Shown: positions 7,627-15,039 of the stretch, in pieces
Layout: each line of letters opens with the position of its first letter
How positions within the stretch are numbered: the stretch's first letter is position 1
From: Bacteroidota bacterium
Lineage (GTDB): Bacteria > Bacteroidota > Bacteroidia > Flavobacteriales_F > PHOS-HE28
Direction: 5' to 3'
Length of the DNA: 16,363 nucleotides
NCBI GenBank assembly: GCA_023430325.1
Contig: JAEZAU010000100.1
Location: 1-16,363, forward strand
The notes under the pieces: model-generated
Seen by the model: the letters and a program-made list of their open reading frames with translations, nothing else
The model's database searches: none
What the model was told of the DNA's origin: nothing
Position numbers and translations under genes: made by a program

Positions 7627-8240
7627 TGACCTCCCGATCGGTCCGAAAGTTCCGCAATGGCCGATCCAGCCCGCGCAGAATTGAAACATTCCCTGCAGAG
7701 CGGTTGGTAACTATCGGTCTCGCCAAGCAGGATAAGATCTTTGCTGGCGGTCTTGCGGTGGCTGAAACTCGCGAGTGAACCGCAACCGGAACAGATGGCA
7801 TGCACCTTGGTCACATACTCGGCCATGGAAAGCATCTGTGGAATGGGACCGAAGGGCCTTCCCTGAAAATCCATGTCCAATCCGGCAACGATGACACGGA
7901 TACCGGTGCTTGCAAGTTGTTCGCATACCTGGGGAAGTCCATCATCGAAGAACTGGGCTTCATCAATGCCGACCACTTCCACATCACTGGCCATCAGCAA
8001 CAGATTGCTGCTGTTGGGGATGGGCGTGCTGCGGATCGAAGTGCGATCATGGCTCACCACCTCGCTCTGGGCATAACGTACATCCACTTCCGGCTTGAAG
8101 ATCTCCACCTTCTGCCGGGCGAACTCCGCGCGGCGCAACCGGCGGATGAGTTCTTCCGTTTTTCCGGAGAACATGCTGCCGCAGATCACTTCGATCCATC
8201 CGCGGCGTTGTCTGCCGGTACCGGTATGCTCCAGGAACAT
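7623..8240 (-). CDS. tdk: Thymidine kinase (type II)
   Basis: A 205-residue cytoplasmic thymidine kinase that phosphorylates thymidine to dTMP in the pyrimidine salvage pathway. It has the P-loop GSMFSGKT (21-28), the DEAQF motif (93-97, catalytic Glu94) and a structural zinc site from two Cys pairs (C150/C153 in CSGCG, C182/C185 in CRECF). Length and N-terminus (MFLEHTGTGRQRRGWIEVI) fit Bacteroidota members best from the ATG at 8240. The in-frame ATG at 8303 would add a basic stretch of 21 residues and overlap the candidate promoter, so I think it is wrong. The stop codon overlaps the murF-alr start (ATGA), so tdk is probably the first gene of that pair. It is divergent from the gene starting at 8330. 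Confidence 0.95.
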   Translation of the reverse strand: MFLEHTGTGRQRRGWIEVICGSMFSGKTEELIRRLRRAEFARQKVEIFKPEVDVRYAQSEVVSHDRTSIRSTPIPNSSNLLLMASDVEVVGIDEAQFFDDGLPQVCEQLASTGIRVIVAGLDMDFQGRPFGPIPQMLSMAEYVTKVHAICSGCGSLASFSHRKTASKDLILLGETDSYQPLCRECFNSARAGSAIAELSDRSGGQ

Positions 8241-8281
8241 GAGATATCGCCTGCGATACGTGGTGCGTTTTGCAGGAGCGG

Positions 8282-8289
8282 CGAAAATA
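8282..8289 (-). promoter_or_regulatory. Possible promoter box for tdk-murF-alr
   Basis: On the minus strand TATTTTCG differs from TAnnTTTG at one position. It lies about 42 bases upstream of the tdk ATG at 8240, in the divergent region between tdk and the gene at 8330. No convincing -33 element was found. No comparable box was found for the rightward gene, so its promoter is unplaced. Confidence 0.3.
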
Positions 8290-8329
8290 GGGATCTTCGC
8301 CATGGCCGGTGGAATACCGGAGCGGTGAA

Positions 8330-9019
8330 ATGGAGAACGGATTCAGCACATTGAACGATCTTGCCAGGGCGCTTTCTGCGGCCGGGCAAGGCCTCGAGAG
8401 AGGAGATCTTGATCTTGACGGCCTTGAACAGGCATGCAGTGATGCGCGTGAGTTCTATGAAAGGCTGATCATACTTCGCCACAAAGCGCGTGAGGCGGCC
8501 GTGGGCCGTGCGCCGAAAGAAGAGGATGTTGCTGCGAAGGAGAACAGGATGAGGAGCAATGTGGCCGAACCTTCGCAGATCCGTCTGGATACGAGACCAC
8601 CGGACGTTTCACCCAGACAGACCTCATTGATAGATGCGATCGAACATCATGAAGTAGTTCCATCTTCGATAAAGGACCCGGTCAAGAGCGGAGATCCGCC
8701 ACCCGCTGGGGAAAAGCCGGTGAAGCTGGATCGCATGAAGAAGGACAAACCCGCAACTCTGGCGGAAAAACTGGAGAAGGCATCGATAACGAACCTGGGC
8801 AAGGCGATCAGCTTGAGCCATAAGTTCTGGTTCGTATCAGAACTGTACAACGGCGATCGCATATTCTACGAGAAGAGCATAGAGCGGCTTGATGCGATGA
8901 GCGGTCGTGATGAAGCAGAGACTTTCGTGCAACAGGAGGTGATCGCAAACCTGAAGAAGCCCGCGGATCCTGCGGCATTGAGTGCATTCATGGACCTGAT
9001 CGAACGCCGTTTCCAATGA
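8330..9019 (+). CDS. Conserved hypothetical protein of Bacteroidota
   Basis: A 229-residue soluble protein of unknown function. The N-terminal part (1-58, helical, STLNDLARALSAA followed by LEQACSDAREFYERLIILRH) and the C-terminal part (about 150-229, NLGKAISLSHKFWFVSELYN followed by FYEKSIERL) look conserved. Between them is a charged, Pro-rich linker (60-145) that is probably disordered. From memory the C-terminal pattern is widespread in Bacteroidota proteins without known function. There is no signal peptide and no membrane segment. I prefer the ATG at 8330 over the in-frame GTG at 8309. The stop overlaps the next gene's ATG (ATGA), so it is likely co-translated with the M28 peptidase. 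The N-terminal helices could mediate protein contacts, but that is only inference. Confidence 0.85.
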   Translation: MENGFSTLNDLARALSAAGQGLERGDLDLDGLEQACSDAREFYERLIILRHKAREAAVGRAPKEEDVAAKENRMRSNVAEPSQIRLDTRPPDVSPRQTSLIDAIEHHEVVPSSIKDPVKSGDPPPAGEKPVKLDRMKKDKPATLAEKLEKASITNLGKAISLSHKFWFVSELYNGDRIFYEKSIERLDAMSGRDEAETFVQQEVIANLKKPADPAALSAFMDLIERRFQ

Positions 9020-10281
9020 GATCGATAATTCTTGCTGTAGCACTCCTTCCCGTTGCGATCACCCACGCACAGGAGCGCGACCAGATCCTTGCACAGGCCA
9101 GGAAATATGTGGAGAAGCTCGCGAGCCCTGAATTCCATGGACGTGGGTATGTGAACGGCGGTGATTCCATAGCGGCGGAATATCTCGCTGCGGAATTCCA
9201 ACGGATCGGGCTTCAACCGGTGAAGAAGGATTTCTTCCAACCCTTCAAATTCAATGTGAACACATTCCCGGACAGCATGCGTGTTGCGATCGACGGGCAA
9301 CAGTTGGAACCGGGGAGGGATCATTTGGTGGATGCGGTCTCCGGATCGGCGGACGGTCGTTTCAACATCGTGCATCTGGCCGCTGCAGATCTGCTTTCGC
9401 CCGAAAAGCGCGCGATGGCGATGGGTGTTGCCACAGGAAATGCGATCCATGTTCAATGGCCTGCGACCAACAATGCCGACTCACTTCAACTCTTCGCAGA
9501 ACTGGAGCGTGACCTGATGCATTATGGTCCTGTGCTCAAGAAGAGCGATGGAAAGTTGACGTGGTCCGTGGGGCGTGAAGCATTGCCTTTCCCATTGATC
9601 GAAGTGAACAGCGATCTGCTCACCGATAGCAGTGCCGTTCTCGAGCTCAACGTGAAGAACAAGTTGAAGAGTGCGCATCAGGCCCGCAATGTCATGGGCA
9701 GGATCAAGGGCGGAGGAAAGGGCATCATCATGATCACTGCACATTACGATCATCTCGGGAGAATGGGCAGCGAGACCTATTTCCCTGGCGCTAACGATAA
9801 TGCCAGCGGTGTGGCCATGTTGCTGAGCCTGGCCGAGCATTTCAAGAGGAAGACGCCGAAGCACGATCTGGTCTTTGTCGCTTTTGCCGGTGAAGAAGCA
9901 GGCCTCGCCGGATCGGAATGGTGTGCCGTGGACAGGCCGATCGACTTCGGGGATGTGCGCATGCTGATAAACCTGGACATACTGGGTACCGGCGATGACG
10001 GCATTACGGTGGTGAACGCCACGGAGCAGAAAGCCGCCTTTGATCGGTTGGTGGCATTGAACGGTGCGAATAATTATTTGAAGGAGATTAAAGCGCGCGG
10101 CCCGACATGCAACAGCGATCATTGTCCGTTCGTGAAACGTGGTGTCCCGGGGATCTTCATCTATACCCTCGGCGGCATCTCGGCTTATCACGATGTGCAT
10201 GACAAGGCGGAAACGCTTCCGCTCACGAAGTTCCCCGAGCTGTTCATGCTGCTGCGCGACTTCATCGGCAACTATCGATGA
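9016..10281 (+). CDS. Exported M28 family zinc metallopeptidase
   Basis: A 421-residue aminopeptidase-type M28 metalloprotease. A signal peptide covers 1-18 (cleavage near ITHA-QE), so it is exported to the periplasm or beyond; there is no T9SS sorting domain. The co-catalytic zinc site is complete: His243 (TAHYDHLG), Asp261 (GANDNASGV), Glu293/Glu294 (AGEEAGLAG, the first as general base), Asp321 (INLDILG) and His392 (SAYHDVHD). Residues about 20-220 are a variable N-terminal region around a PA-like insert. It probably trims amino acids or peptides for nutrition. It overlaps the genes on both sides by ATGA (9016-9019 and 10278-10281). Substrate specificity cannot be read. Confidence 0.92.
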   Translation: MRSIILAVALLPVAITHAQERDQILAQARKYVEKLASPEFHGRGYVNGGDSIAAEYLAAEFQRIGLQPVKKDFFQPFKFNVNTFPDSMRVAIDGQQLEPGRDHLVDAVSGSADGRFNIVHLAAADLLSPEKRAMAMGVATGNAIHVQWPATNNADSLQLFAELERDLMHYGPVLKKSDGKLTWSVGREALPFPLIEVNSDLLTDSSAVLELNVKNKLKSAHQARNVMGRIKGGGKGIIMITAHYDHLGRMGSETYFPGANDNASGVAMLLSLAEHFKRKTPKHDLVFVAFAGEEAGLAGSEWCAVDRPIDFGDVRMLINLDILGTGDDGITVVNATEQKAAFDRLVALNGANNYLKEIKARGPTCNSDHCPFVKRGVPGIFIYTLGGISAYHDVHDKAETLPLTKFPELFMLLRDFIGNYR

Positions 10282-10973
10282 ACGAACATCGATCGTTCAA
10301 GGCTTCATTGGTATTGGTGCCCACACCCATCGGCAACCTTGATGACATTACCATCCGTGCTGCGAAAGTGCTCGCAGCGGTGGATGCGGTGATCGCTGAG
10401 GATACGCGTGTCACGGGCAGATTACTGCAACATCTTTCGATCGAAAGGCCGCTTATCAGTTTTCATACGCACAACGAGCACCGTCTGGTGGAACAACTTG
10501 TGCAAAGGCTGGCGCAAGGAGAACGCTTCGCGTTGGTAAGTGATGCGGGAACCCCGGGCATCAGCGATCCCGGGTTCCTGCTGGTGCGGGAAGCGTTGCG
10601 CGCGGGTATCGAAGTGGAATGTCTACCCGGTGCCACAGCATTCGTTCCAGCACTCGTGGTCAGCGGCCTGCCATGTGATCGGTTCGTCTTCGAAGGATTC
10701 CTTCCACCGAAAAAAGGAAGACGGACACGCTTGAAAGAATTGGCAGCAGAGGGAAGAACGATCGTACTTTATGAAAGTCCGCACCGGCTGTTGCGCAGCC
10801 TGCAGGATCTGCAGGAACATTTCGGCGCGGATCGAAGGCTCAGTGTTTCGCGGGAGATCAGCAAGCTTCATGAAGAGACGGTACGCGGAACTTTTCCCGA
10901 GTTGATCGCACACTTCATGAAGAAAGAACCTCGGGGTGAGTTCGTGATCGTTGTCGCTGGAATGGAACATTGA
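10278..10973 (+). CDS. rsmI: 16S rRNA 2'-O-methyltransferase RsmI
   Basis: A 231-residue SAM-dependent tetrapyrrole-methylase-fold enzyme that methylates the 2'-O of C1402 in 16S rRNA, at the ribosomal P site. The sequence carries the family markers in order: VPTPIGNLDDIT (14-25), AEDTR, SDAGTPGISDPG, LPGATAF, YESPHR and SREISKLHEE. Length is close to the shorter RsmI proteins, without the C-terminal extension of E. coli. The start ATG overlaps the M28 stop (ATGA), so expression is probably coupled to it. Confidence 0.95.
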   Translation: MNEHRSFKASLVLVPTPIGNLDDITIRAAKVLAAVDAVIAEDTRVTGRLLQHLSIERPLISFHTHNEHRLVEQLVQRLAQGERFALVSDAGTPGISDPGFLLVREALRAGIEVECLPGATAFVPALVVSGLPCDRFVFEGFLPPKKGRRTRLKELAAEGRTIVLYESPHRLLRSLQDLQEHFGADRRLSVSREISKLHEETVRGTFPELIAHFMKKEPRGEFVIVVAGMEH

Positions 10974-10984
10974 TCGATACTATC

Positions 10985-12004
10985 ATGCTCGCATGGACAC
11001 TCACGAAACACGGCGATCCTGAAAAGGTCTTCCGCCTACAGGAATATCCCGATCCAAAGCCTGGCGATGGACAGGTGTTGATCGATGCCGAAGGCTTCGG
11101 ACTGAATTATGCCGACGTGATGGCCGTGCGGGGCCTGTATCGCGAAGCGCCGCCCGTGCCCAGCATCCTGGGTTATGAAGTGGTCGGCCGGGTGGAAGCT
11201 GCGGGTGCCGGTGTGCCGGAGGATCTCATCGGCCGGCGCGTGGTCGCTTTTACGGAATTCGGCGGCTATGCCCAGAAGATCGTTACCGATCATCGTTCAA
11301 CAGCCATCGTGCCTGAAACCACCACATTGGGCGAAGCTGCCGCGCTGGCCACGCAAGGTTGCACTGCCTGGTATGCTTCCATGGTCCTTTGTCCGCTGCA
11401 TCCATTGGAACGAGTGCTGGTACACAGTGCCGCAGGTGGCGTGGGCCATCTACTGGTGCAGATCGCATTGAACCGTGGTTGTGAGGTGATCGCGATCGCG
11501 TCGGGTAGCAAAAAGCTCGATCTTCTGCGATCGATGGGCGCCCAACATGTGCTCGATCGCAAAGCAGAAGATCATCTTGATCGTTTGCGGAAATTGACCA
11601 GTTCAAGGCCGATCGATGTGAGCTTCAACGCGGTCGGCGGAAGCACGTTCAAACAGGACATGTCGATGCTGGCCAGCGGTGGAAGACTTGTTCTTTTCGG
11701 AGGATCGGAGCGCGGCTCGTTGGGGTCTTTTGGCACGTTGAAGTTCGTATGGCGAATGGGTATCCTGTTGCCGATCTTCCTGATGATGAAGAGCCAGAGC
11801 CTGCTTGGTGTGAACATGCTGAAGATGAGCCGCAACAAGCCGGAGCTGCTCGCACTTTGCCTCAGGCAGGTGGTGGAGGCTTATCGTGACGGCATCATAA
11901 GGCCGTACGTACATCGGGAGTTCGATCACACGGAATTACCGGAAGCTCATCGCGAACTGGCTGCAGGCGGGACGATGGGAAAGCTCGTGGTGCTGTGGAA
12001 GTGA
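10985..12004 (+). CDS. Zinc-independent quinone oxidoreductase-like MDR protein
   Basis: A 339-residue medium-chain dehydrogenase/reductase of the quinone oxidoreductase (VAT1-like) branch, probably using NADPH to reduce quinones or enones. It has the GroES-like N-terminal half (LNYADVMAVRGLY, ILGYEVVGRVEAAG) and the Rossmann motif HSAAGGVGHLLVQIA (AAGGVG at 149-154). The structural and catalytic zinc ligands of alcohol dehydrogenases are absent. Near 255-285 it has FLMMKSQSLLGVNMLKMSR, typical of the VAT1-like group. I chose the ATG at 10985, 11 bases after rsmI. A TTG at 10970 overlapping the rsmI stop is possible but would add only five residues. Physiological substrate unknown. Confidence 0.88.
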   Translation: MLAWTLTKHGDPEKVFRLQEYPDPKPGDGQVLIDAEGFGLNYADVMAVRGLYREAPPVPSILGYEVVGRVEAAGAGVPEDLIGRRVVAFTEFGGYAQKIVTDHRSTAIVPETTTLGEAAALATQGCTAWYASMVLCPLHPLERVLVHSAAGGVGHLLVQIALNRGCEVIAIASGSKKLDLLRSMGAQHVLDRKAEDHLDRLRKLTSSRPIDVSFNAVGGSTFKQDMSMLASGGRLVLFGGSERGSLGSFGTLKFVWRMGILLPIFLMMKSQSLLGVNMLKMSRNKPELLALCLRQVVEAYRDGIIRPYVHREFDHTELPEAHRELAAGGTMGKLVVLWK

Positions 12005-12018
12005 CGCGCTGCGGGGTC

Positions 12019-12026
12019 TAACTTTG
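12019..12026 (+). promoter_or_regulatory. Bacteroidota -7 promoter box for mrp-nfu
   Basis: TAACTTTG matches TAnnTTTG exactly, 10 bases before the mrp ATG at 12037, just after the stop codon of the oxidoreductase. No clear TTTG -33 element is visible. Transcription would start around 12031 with a very short leader. It suggests that mrp-nfu can be transcribed separately from the upstream genes. Confidence 0.5.
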
Positions 12027-12036
12027 CATCCTCGCC

Positions 12037-13122
12037 ATGAGCTTTACAAAAGACGCCGTTCTTAACGCACTCTCACGCATCATCGAACCAGATCTGAAGA
12101 AGGACATCGTTGCGTTGGATCTGGTGCGCGACATCGTTATTGAAGGTAACAAAGTTTCGTTGAAGGTGGAGGTGAGCAATCCGGCCATGCACAGCCGCAA
12201 ACGCATGGAAGAGGCGGTGGTGTTCAACCTGCAACAGGCGCTCGGTAACGATGTGAAGGTATTGGTGGATGTCACGGCCTTGAGCGGCGAACGCGGATCG
12301 ATGCGCAAAGTGCTTCCACAGGTGAAACATATCGTGGCTGTAGCCAGCGGGAAAGGCGGCGTGGGCAAGAGCACGATCACCGCGAACCTCGCAGCTGGAT
12401 TGGCCGCAAGAGGCATGAAGGTCGGGTTGGTGGATGCCGACATCTACGGGCCCAGCATGCCGCTTATGTTCGATGTGCTTCACGAGAAGCCAGGCACCAT
12501 CGAGAAGAACGGCAAGCATTGGATCGTCCCAGTGGAAAGCTATGGCGTGAAATTGCTCAGCATCGGCTTCTTCGCGCAGATCGATCAGGCGGTGGCCTGG
12601 CGCGGACCGATGGCCACCAAGGCCCTTGAACAATTGATCAAGGATGCTGATTGGGGTGAACTCGATGTGCTTCTGGTGGATCTTCCGCCGGGCACTGGCG
12701 ACGTGCATCTCACCTTAACACAGGCCGTACCACTTACCGGCGCAGTGATCGTAAGCACACCGCAACCCGTTGCACTGATCGATGCGCGAAAAGGGATCGG
12801 ATTGTTCCGCCTGCCAAGTGTAAACGTTCCGGTGCTTGGCATCGTGGAGAACATGGCCTGGTTCACTCCCGCTGAGCTTCCAGAGAACCGGTATTACATT
12901 TTCGGGAAGGGTGGTGCCCGTTCTCTGGCCGGGGAGCTGAAGGTCCCGTTCCTTGCCGAAGTGCCCCTTGTGCAGAGCATCCGTGAATCAGGCGATGTAG
13001 GCCGCCCTGCGATACTTCAGAAGGATACGCCAGCGGCCCGGGCTTTTTCCGATCTTTGCGATGCCTTCCAACAGCGGCTTGCTGAACTTGACAAAGAGAA
13101 GCCGGCATTAATTGCAAGATGA
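12037..13122 (+). CDS. mrp: Mrp/ApbC family iron-sulfur cluster carrier ATPase
   Basis: A 361-residue P-loop ATPase of the Mrp/NBP35 family, which helps deliver Fe-S clusters to apo-proteins in the cytoplasm. Residues 1-85 are a MIP18/DUF59 domain. The deviant Walker A is ASGKGGVGKST (103-113), with VDADIYGPSMP (132-142) and the Walker-B-like LLVDLPPGTGDVHL (212-225). Family members usually have a CxxC after the ENM motif that holds a bridging cluster; here it reads ENMAWFTPAELPENRYYIFG (271-290) without Cys. The only cysteine in the protein is C341. From memory FTPAELP is common in Bacteroidota Mrp, so this is probably a lineage trait. It overlaps the next gene by ATGA, and that NifU-like protein may supply the missing cluster site. 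Confidence 0.93.
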   Translation: MSFTKDAVLNALSRIIEPDLKKDIVALDLVRDIVIEGNKVSLKVEVSNPAMHSRKRMEEAVVFNLQQALGNDVKVLVDVTALSGERGSMRKVLPQVKHIVAVASGKGGVGKSTITANLAAGLAARGMKVGLVDADIYGPSMPLMFDVLHEKPGTIEKNGKHWIVPVESYGVKLLSIGFFAQIDQAVAWRGPMATKALEQLIKDADWGELDVLLVDLPPGTGDVHLTLTQAVPLTGAVIVSTPQPVALIDARKGIGLFRLPSVNVPVLGIVENMAWFTPAELPENRYYIFGKGGARSLAGELKVPFLAEVPLVQSIRESGDVGRPAILQKDTPAARAFSDLCDAFQQRLAELDKEKPALIAR

Positions 13123-13409
13123 TGGAGATCATGGAGAAGCTATCGCATGAGGCACGCATCCGCGAGGCGTTGGATGATCTGCGCCCATTCCTGCTGGCCG
13201 ATGGAGGCGATATCACTTTTGAGGAGTTGACGGAGGATGGGGTTGTGAAAGTTCGTCTGCATGGCGCCTGCCGCAGCTGCAGCATGAGCCCCATGACCAT
13301 GAAGGCCGGCGTGGAAGAGGCCATCAAGAAAGTGGTCCCTGGTGTGAAGCGTGTAGAAGCCCTCGACCTGATCTCTGATCGAAGTGCCCTGATCGATCAT
13401 TTCAACTGA
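13119..13409 (+). CDS. NifU-like (Nfu) iron-sulfur scaffold domain protein
   Basis: A 96-residue single-domain protein matching the C-terminal domain of NifU/Nfu, which holds a [4Fe-4S] or [2Fe-2S] cluster across a dimer and passes it to target enzymes. The signature is RPFLLADGGD near 22-31 and HGACRSCSMSPMTMK with Cys51 and Cys54 as ligands. The ATG overlaps the mrp stop (ATGA), so it is co-translated with the carrier ATPase; this arrangement supports a joint role in Fe-S delivery. A second in-frame ATG follows directly, so the exact start could be one codon later. Confidence 0.93.
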   Translation: MMEIMEKLSHEARIREALDDLRPFLLADGGDITFEELTEDGVVKVRLHGACRSCSMSPMTMKAGVEEAIKKVVPGVKRVEALDLISDRSALIDHFN

Positions 13410-13423
13410 TCGAAAAGCGAGGC

Positions 13424-13444
13424 TTCAGCCGCTGCAGCGGTGAA
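13424..13444 (+). terminator. Possible terminator after mrp-nfu
   Basis: TTCA-G-CCGC-TGCA-GCGG-TGAA can fold into an 8-base stem with a bulged G and a four-base loop. It begins 15 bases after the nfu stop and is followed by a T-rich stretch, CGTTTCGTTTCTTTG (13445-13459). The T-run is interrupted, so the call is moderate. It includes the palindrome CCGCTGCAGCGG at 13429-13440. A box TTTCTTTG at 13452-13459 resembles TAnnTTTG with one mismatch and might serve pyrH. Confidence 0.4.
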
Positions 13445-13479
13445 CGTTTCGTTTCTTTGTCGCACCGCCGCACCTTTCC

Positions 13480-14205
13480 ATGACGCCACGCTCCACCATC
13501 AATTACAAGCGCATCTTACTGAAGCTTTCCGGCGAAAGCCTGATGGGCGAAAAGTCCTACGGGATAGATAACGATCGGTTGGATCAGTATGCTTCGGAGA
13601 TCATCGATGTTGCAAAACAAGGTGTTGAGGTGGCCGTCGTCATTGGTGGTGGCAACATCTACCGCGGGATGAATGCCAACGGCAACGGTATCGATCGGGT
13701 GCAGGGTGATCATATGGGCATGCTCGCCACCATGATCAACAGCCTGGCGCTGCAGAGCGCCATAGAAGCAAAAGGATACAAGACACGCTTGCTCAGTGCC
13801 ATCAAGATGGAGCAGATAGCCGAGCCGTTCATCCGCCGCCGCGCCGTGAGACACCTTGAGAAAGGAAGGATAGTGATCTTCGGTGCTGGTACCGGCAATC
13901 CGTATTTCACCACCGATACGGCTGCAAGTCTCAGGGCGATCGAGATCGAAGCGGATGTGATCCTCAAAGGCACCCGTGTGGATGGCATCTATACCGCCGA
14001 TCCGGAGAAGGACAAGAGTGCCACCAAGTACGATAGGATCACCTTCAACGAGGTTTACGAAAAAGGCTTGAACGTGATGGATCTGACGGCGTTCACCCTT
14101 TGCAACGAGAACAAATTGCCGATCATCGTCTTCGACATGAACAAGCCGGGCAACCTGAAGAAGTTGATCGCCGGCGAACAGGTGGGCACTTTGGTGGAAT
14201 TCTGA
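13480..14205 (+). CDS. pyrH: UMP kinase (uridylate kinase)
   Basis: A 241-residue hexameric amino acid kinase-fold enzyme that phosphorylates UMP to UDP with ATP, an essential step of pyrimidine nucleotide synthesis. It shows KRILLKLSGESLMG (10-23), VVIGGGNIYRG (53-63), DHMGMLATMINSLALQ (UMP pocket) and FGAGTGNPYFTTDTAAS with DADV-like and KGTRVDGIYTADP stretches in order. Length is normal. It is preceded by about 70 non-coding bases and followed by about 150, so it may be transcribed alone. Confidence 0.96.
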   Translation: MTPRSTINYKRILLKLSGESLMGEKSYGIDNDRLDQYASEIIDVAKQGVEVAVVIGGGNIYRGMNANGNGIDRVQGDHMGMLATMINSLALQSAIEAKGYKTRLLSAIKMEQIAEPFIRRRAVRHLEKGRIVIFGAGTGNPYFTTDTAASLRAIEIEADVILKGTRVDGIYTADPEKDKSATKYDRITFNEVYEKGLNVMDLTAFTLCNENKLPIIVFDMNKPGNLKKLIAGEQVGTLVEF

Positions 14206-14310
14206 TCTCTATCGGTACGCGCACTTGCAATGGGCCTGCTTTGATCCCTGGTGGATCGGATCTCATAAGCTGACGTGCTGCCATATGCCACAAGGCAACT
14301 TCCCCACCCC

Positions 14311-14318
14311 TACATTTG
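14311..14318 (+). promoter_or_regulatory. Bacteroidota -7 promoter box for sdhCA
   Basis: TACATTTG matches TAnnTTTG exactly, 38 bases before the sdhC ATG at 14357. The predicted start near 14325 gives a leader of about 32 bases. No clear -33 element is visible. It lies in the 151-base gap after pyrH, where I see no other feature apart from a weak 5-base stem at 14243-14257. Confidence 0.5.
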
Positions 14319-14356
14319 CTGCCCACCGGAGGCGACAACGCTACTGACTTCATTCC

Positions 14357-15027
14357 ATGGCACGATCAGCATTGCTCGGTATTTCTCTTGTAATGAAGTA
14401 TTGGATGGCCCTTACGGGCCTTTTCCTTGTCACGTTCCTCATCACGCACCTGGCGGGGAATCTGCAATTGCTGGACAGCAGTCCCGATGGCCAATTGAAC
14501 TTCAACCGGTACGCCGAGTTCATGACAACGTTCCCGCTGGTGAAGTCGATCAGTTATGTTCTCTATTTCAGCATCATCTTCCATTCATTCGATGGCCTTC
14601 TCCTCGCATTTCAGAACCGGCAGGCCCGACCGATCGGTTATGCGTACGAGCGCCCGGATCGAACAGCGCTTGGTACGCGCGGAGGATGGCGATCCTGGGA
14701 ACGTTGATCCTGGTTTTCATCGTGATGCACATGCGCAACTTCTGGTACACGTACCATTGGGGAGAGATCGGTGTGGATGCAGAAGGCCGCAGGGATCTCT
14801 TCACCGTGGTGCAGGCGGCTTTTCAGGAATGGTGGTATGTACTTCTTTATGTGATCATGATGGGCGTTCTCGCGTTCCATCTGCTCCATGGCATTCAGAG
14901 CGCGTTCCAATCGCTCGGGATCAACCATGGCCGCTATACGCCGATGATCCGCAATGTCGGCGTCTTCCTCGCCGTGGTGCGTCCCGTATTATTCGCCTTG
15001 ATCCCCGTGTGGATGTTCTTGAATTGA
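14357..15027 (+). CDS. sdhC: Succinate dehydrogenase cytochrome b subunit, interrupted by a frameshift
   Basis: The membrane anchor of succinate dehydrogenase (complex II), which binds haem b and passes electrons to menaquinone. The first frame (14357-14707) gives MARSALLGISLVMKYW through RPIGYAYERP and then runs into unrelated residues and a stop at 14705. The homologous continuation (SNSAWYARRMAILGTLILVF through VWMFLN, stop at 15025-15027) is in the frame one base back. Adding one base near 14651-14661, for example a fourth C in the CCC at 14653-14655, gives a normal 223-residue protein reading YERPGSNSAWYARRM. The four expected haem ligands are then H31, H76, H125 and H175, two on each side of the break, with about five membrane helices. 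No slippery heptamer is present, so I favour a sequencing error or a true loss mutation over programmed frameshifting. An ATG at 14686 could restart the second part. sdhA follows after 12 bases. Confidence 0.88.
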
Positions 15028-15039
15028 TCGATCGCAATC

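Noticed and set aside
10970..10984. TTG start at 10970 for the oxidoreductase
   Set aside because: It would add five residues not needed by the family; the ATG at 10985 fits the usual N-terminus.
14243..14257. Small stem GATCC/GGATC after pyrH as a terminator
   Set aside because: It has only 5 base pairs, no T-tract, and GATC-containing palindromes are common throughout this sequence.
14641..14700. Programmed -1 frameshifting in sdhC
   Set aside because: There is no X-XXY-YYZ slippery heptamer or obvious downstream pseudoknot near the junction, and sdhC is not known to be recoded. A missing base is simpler.
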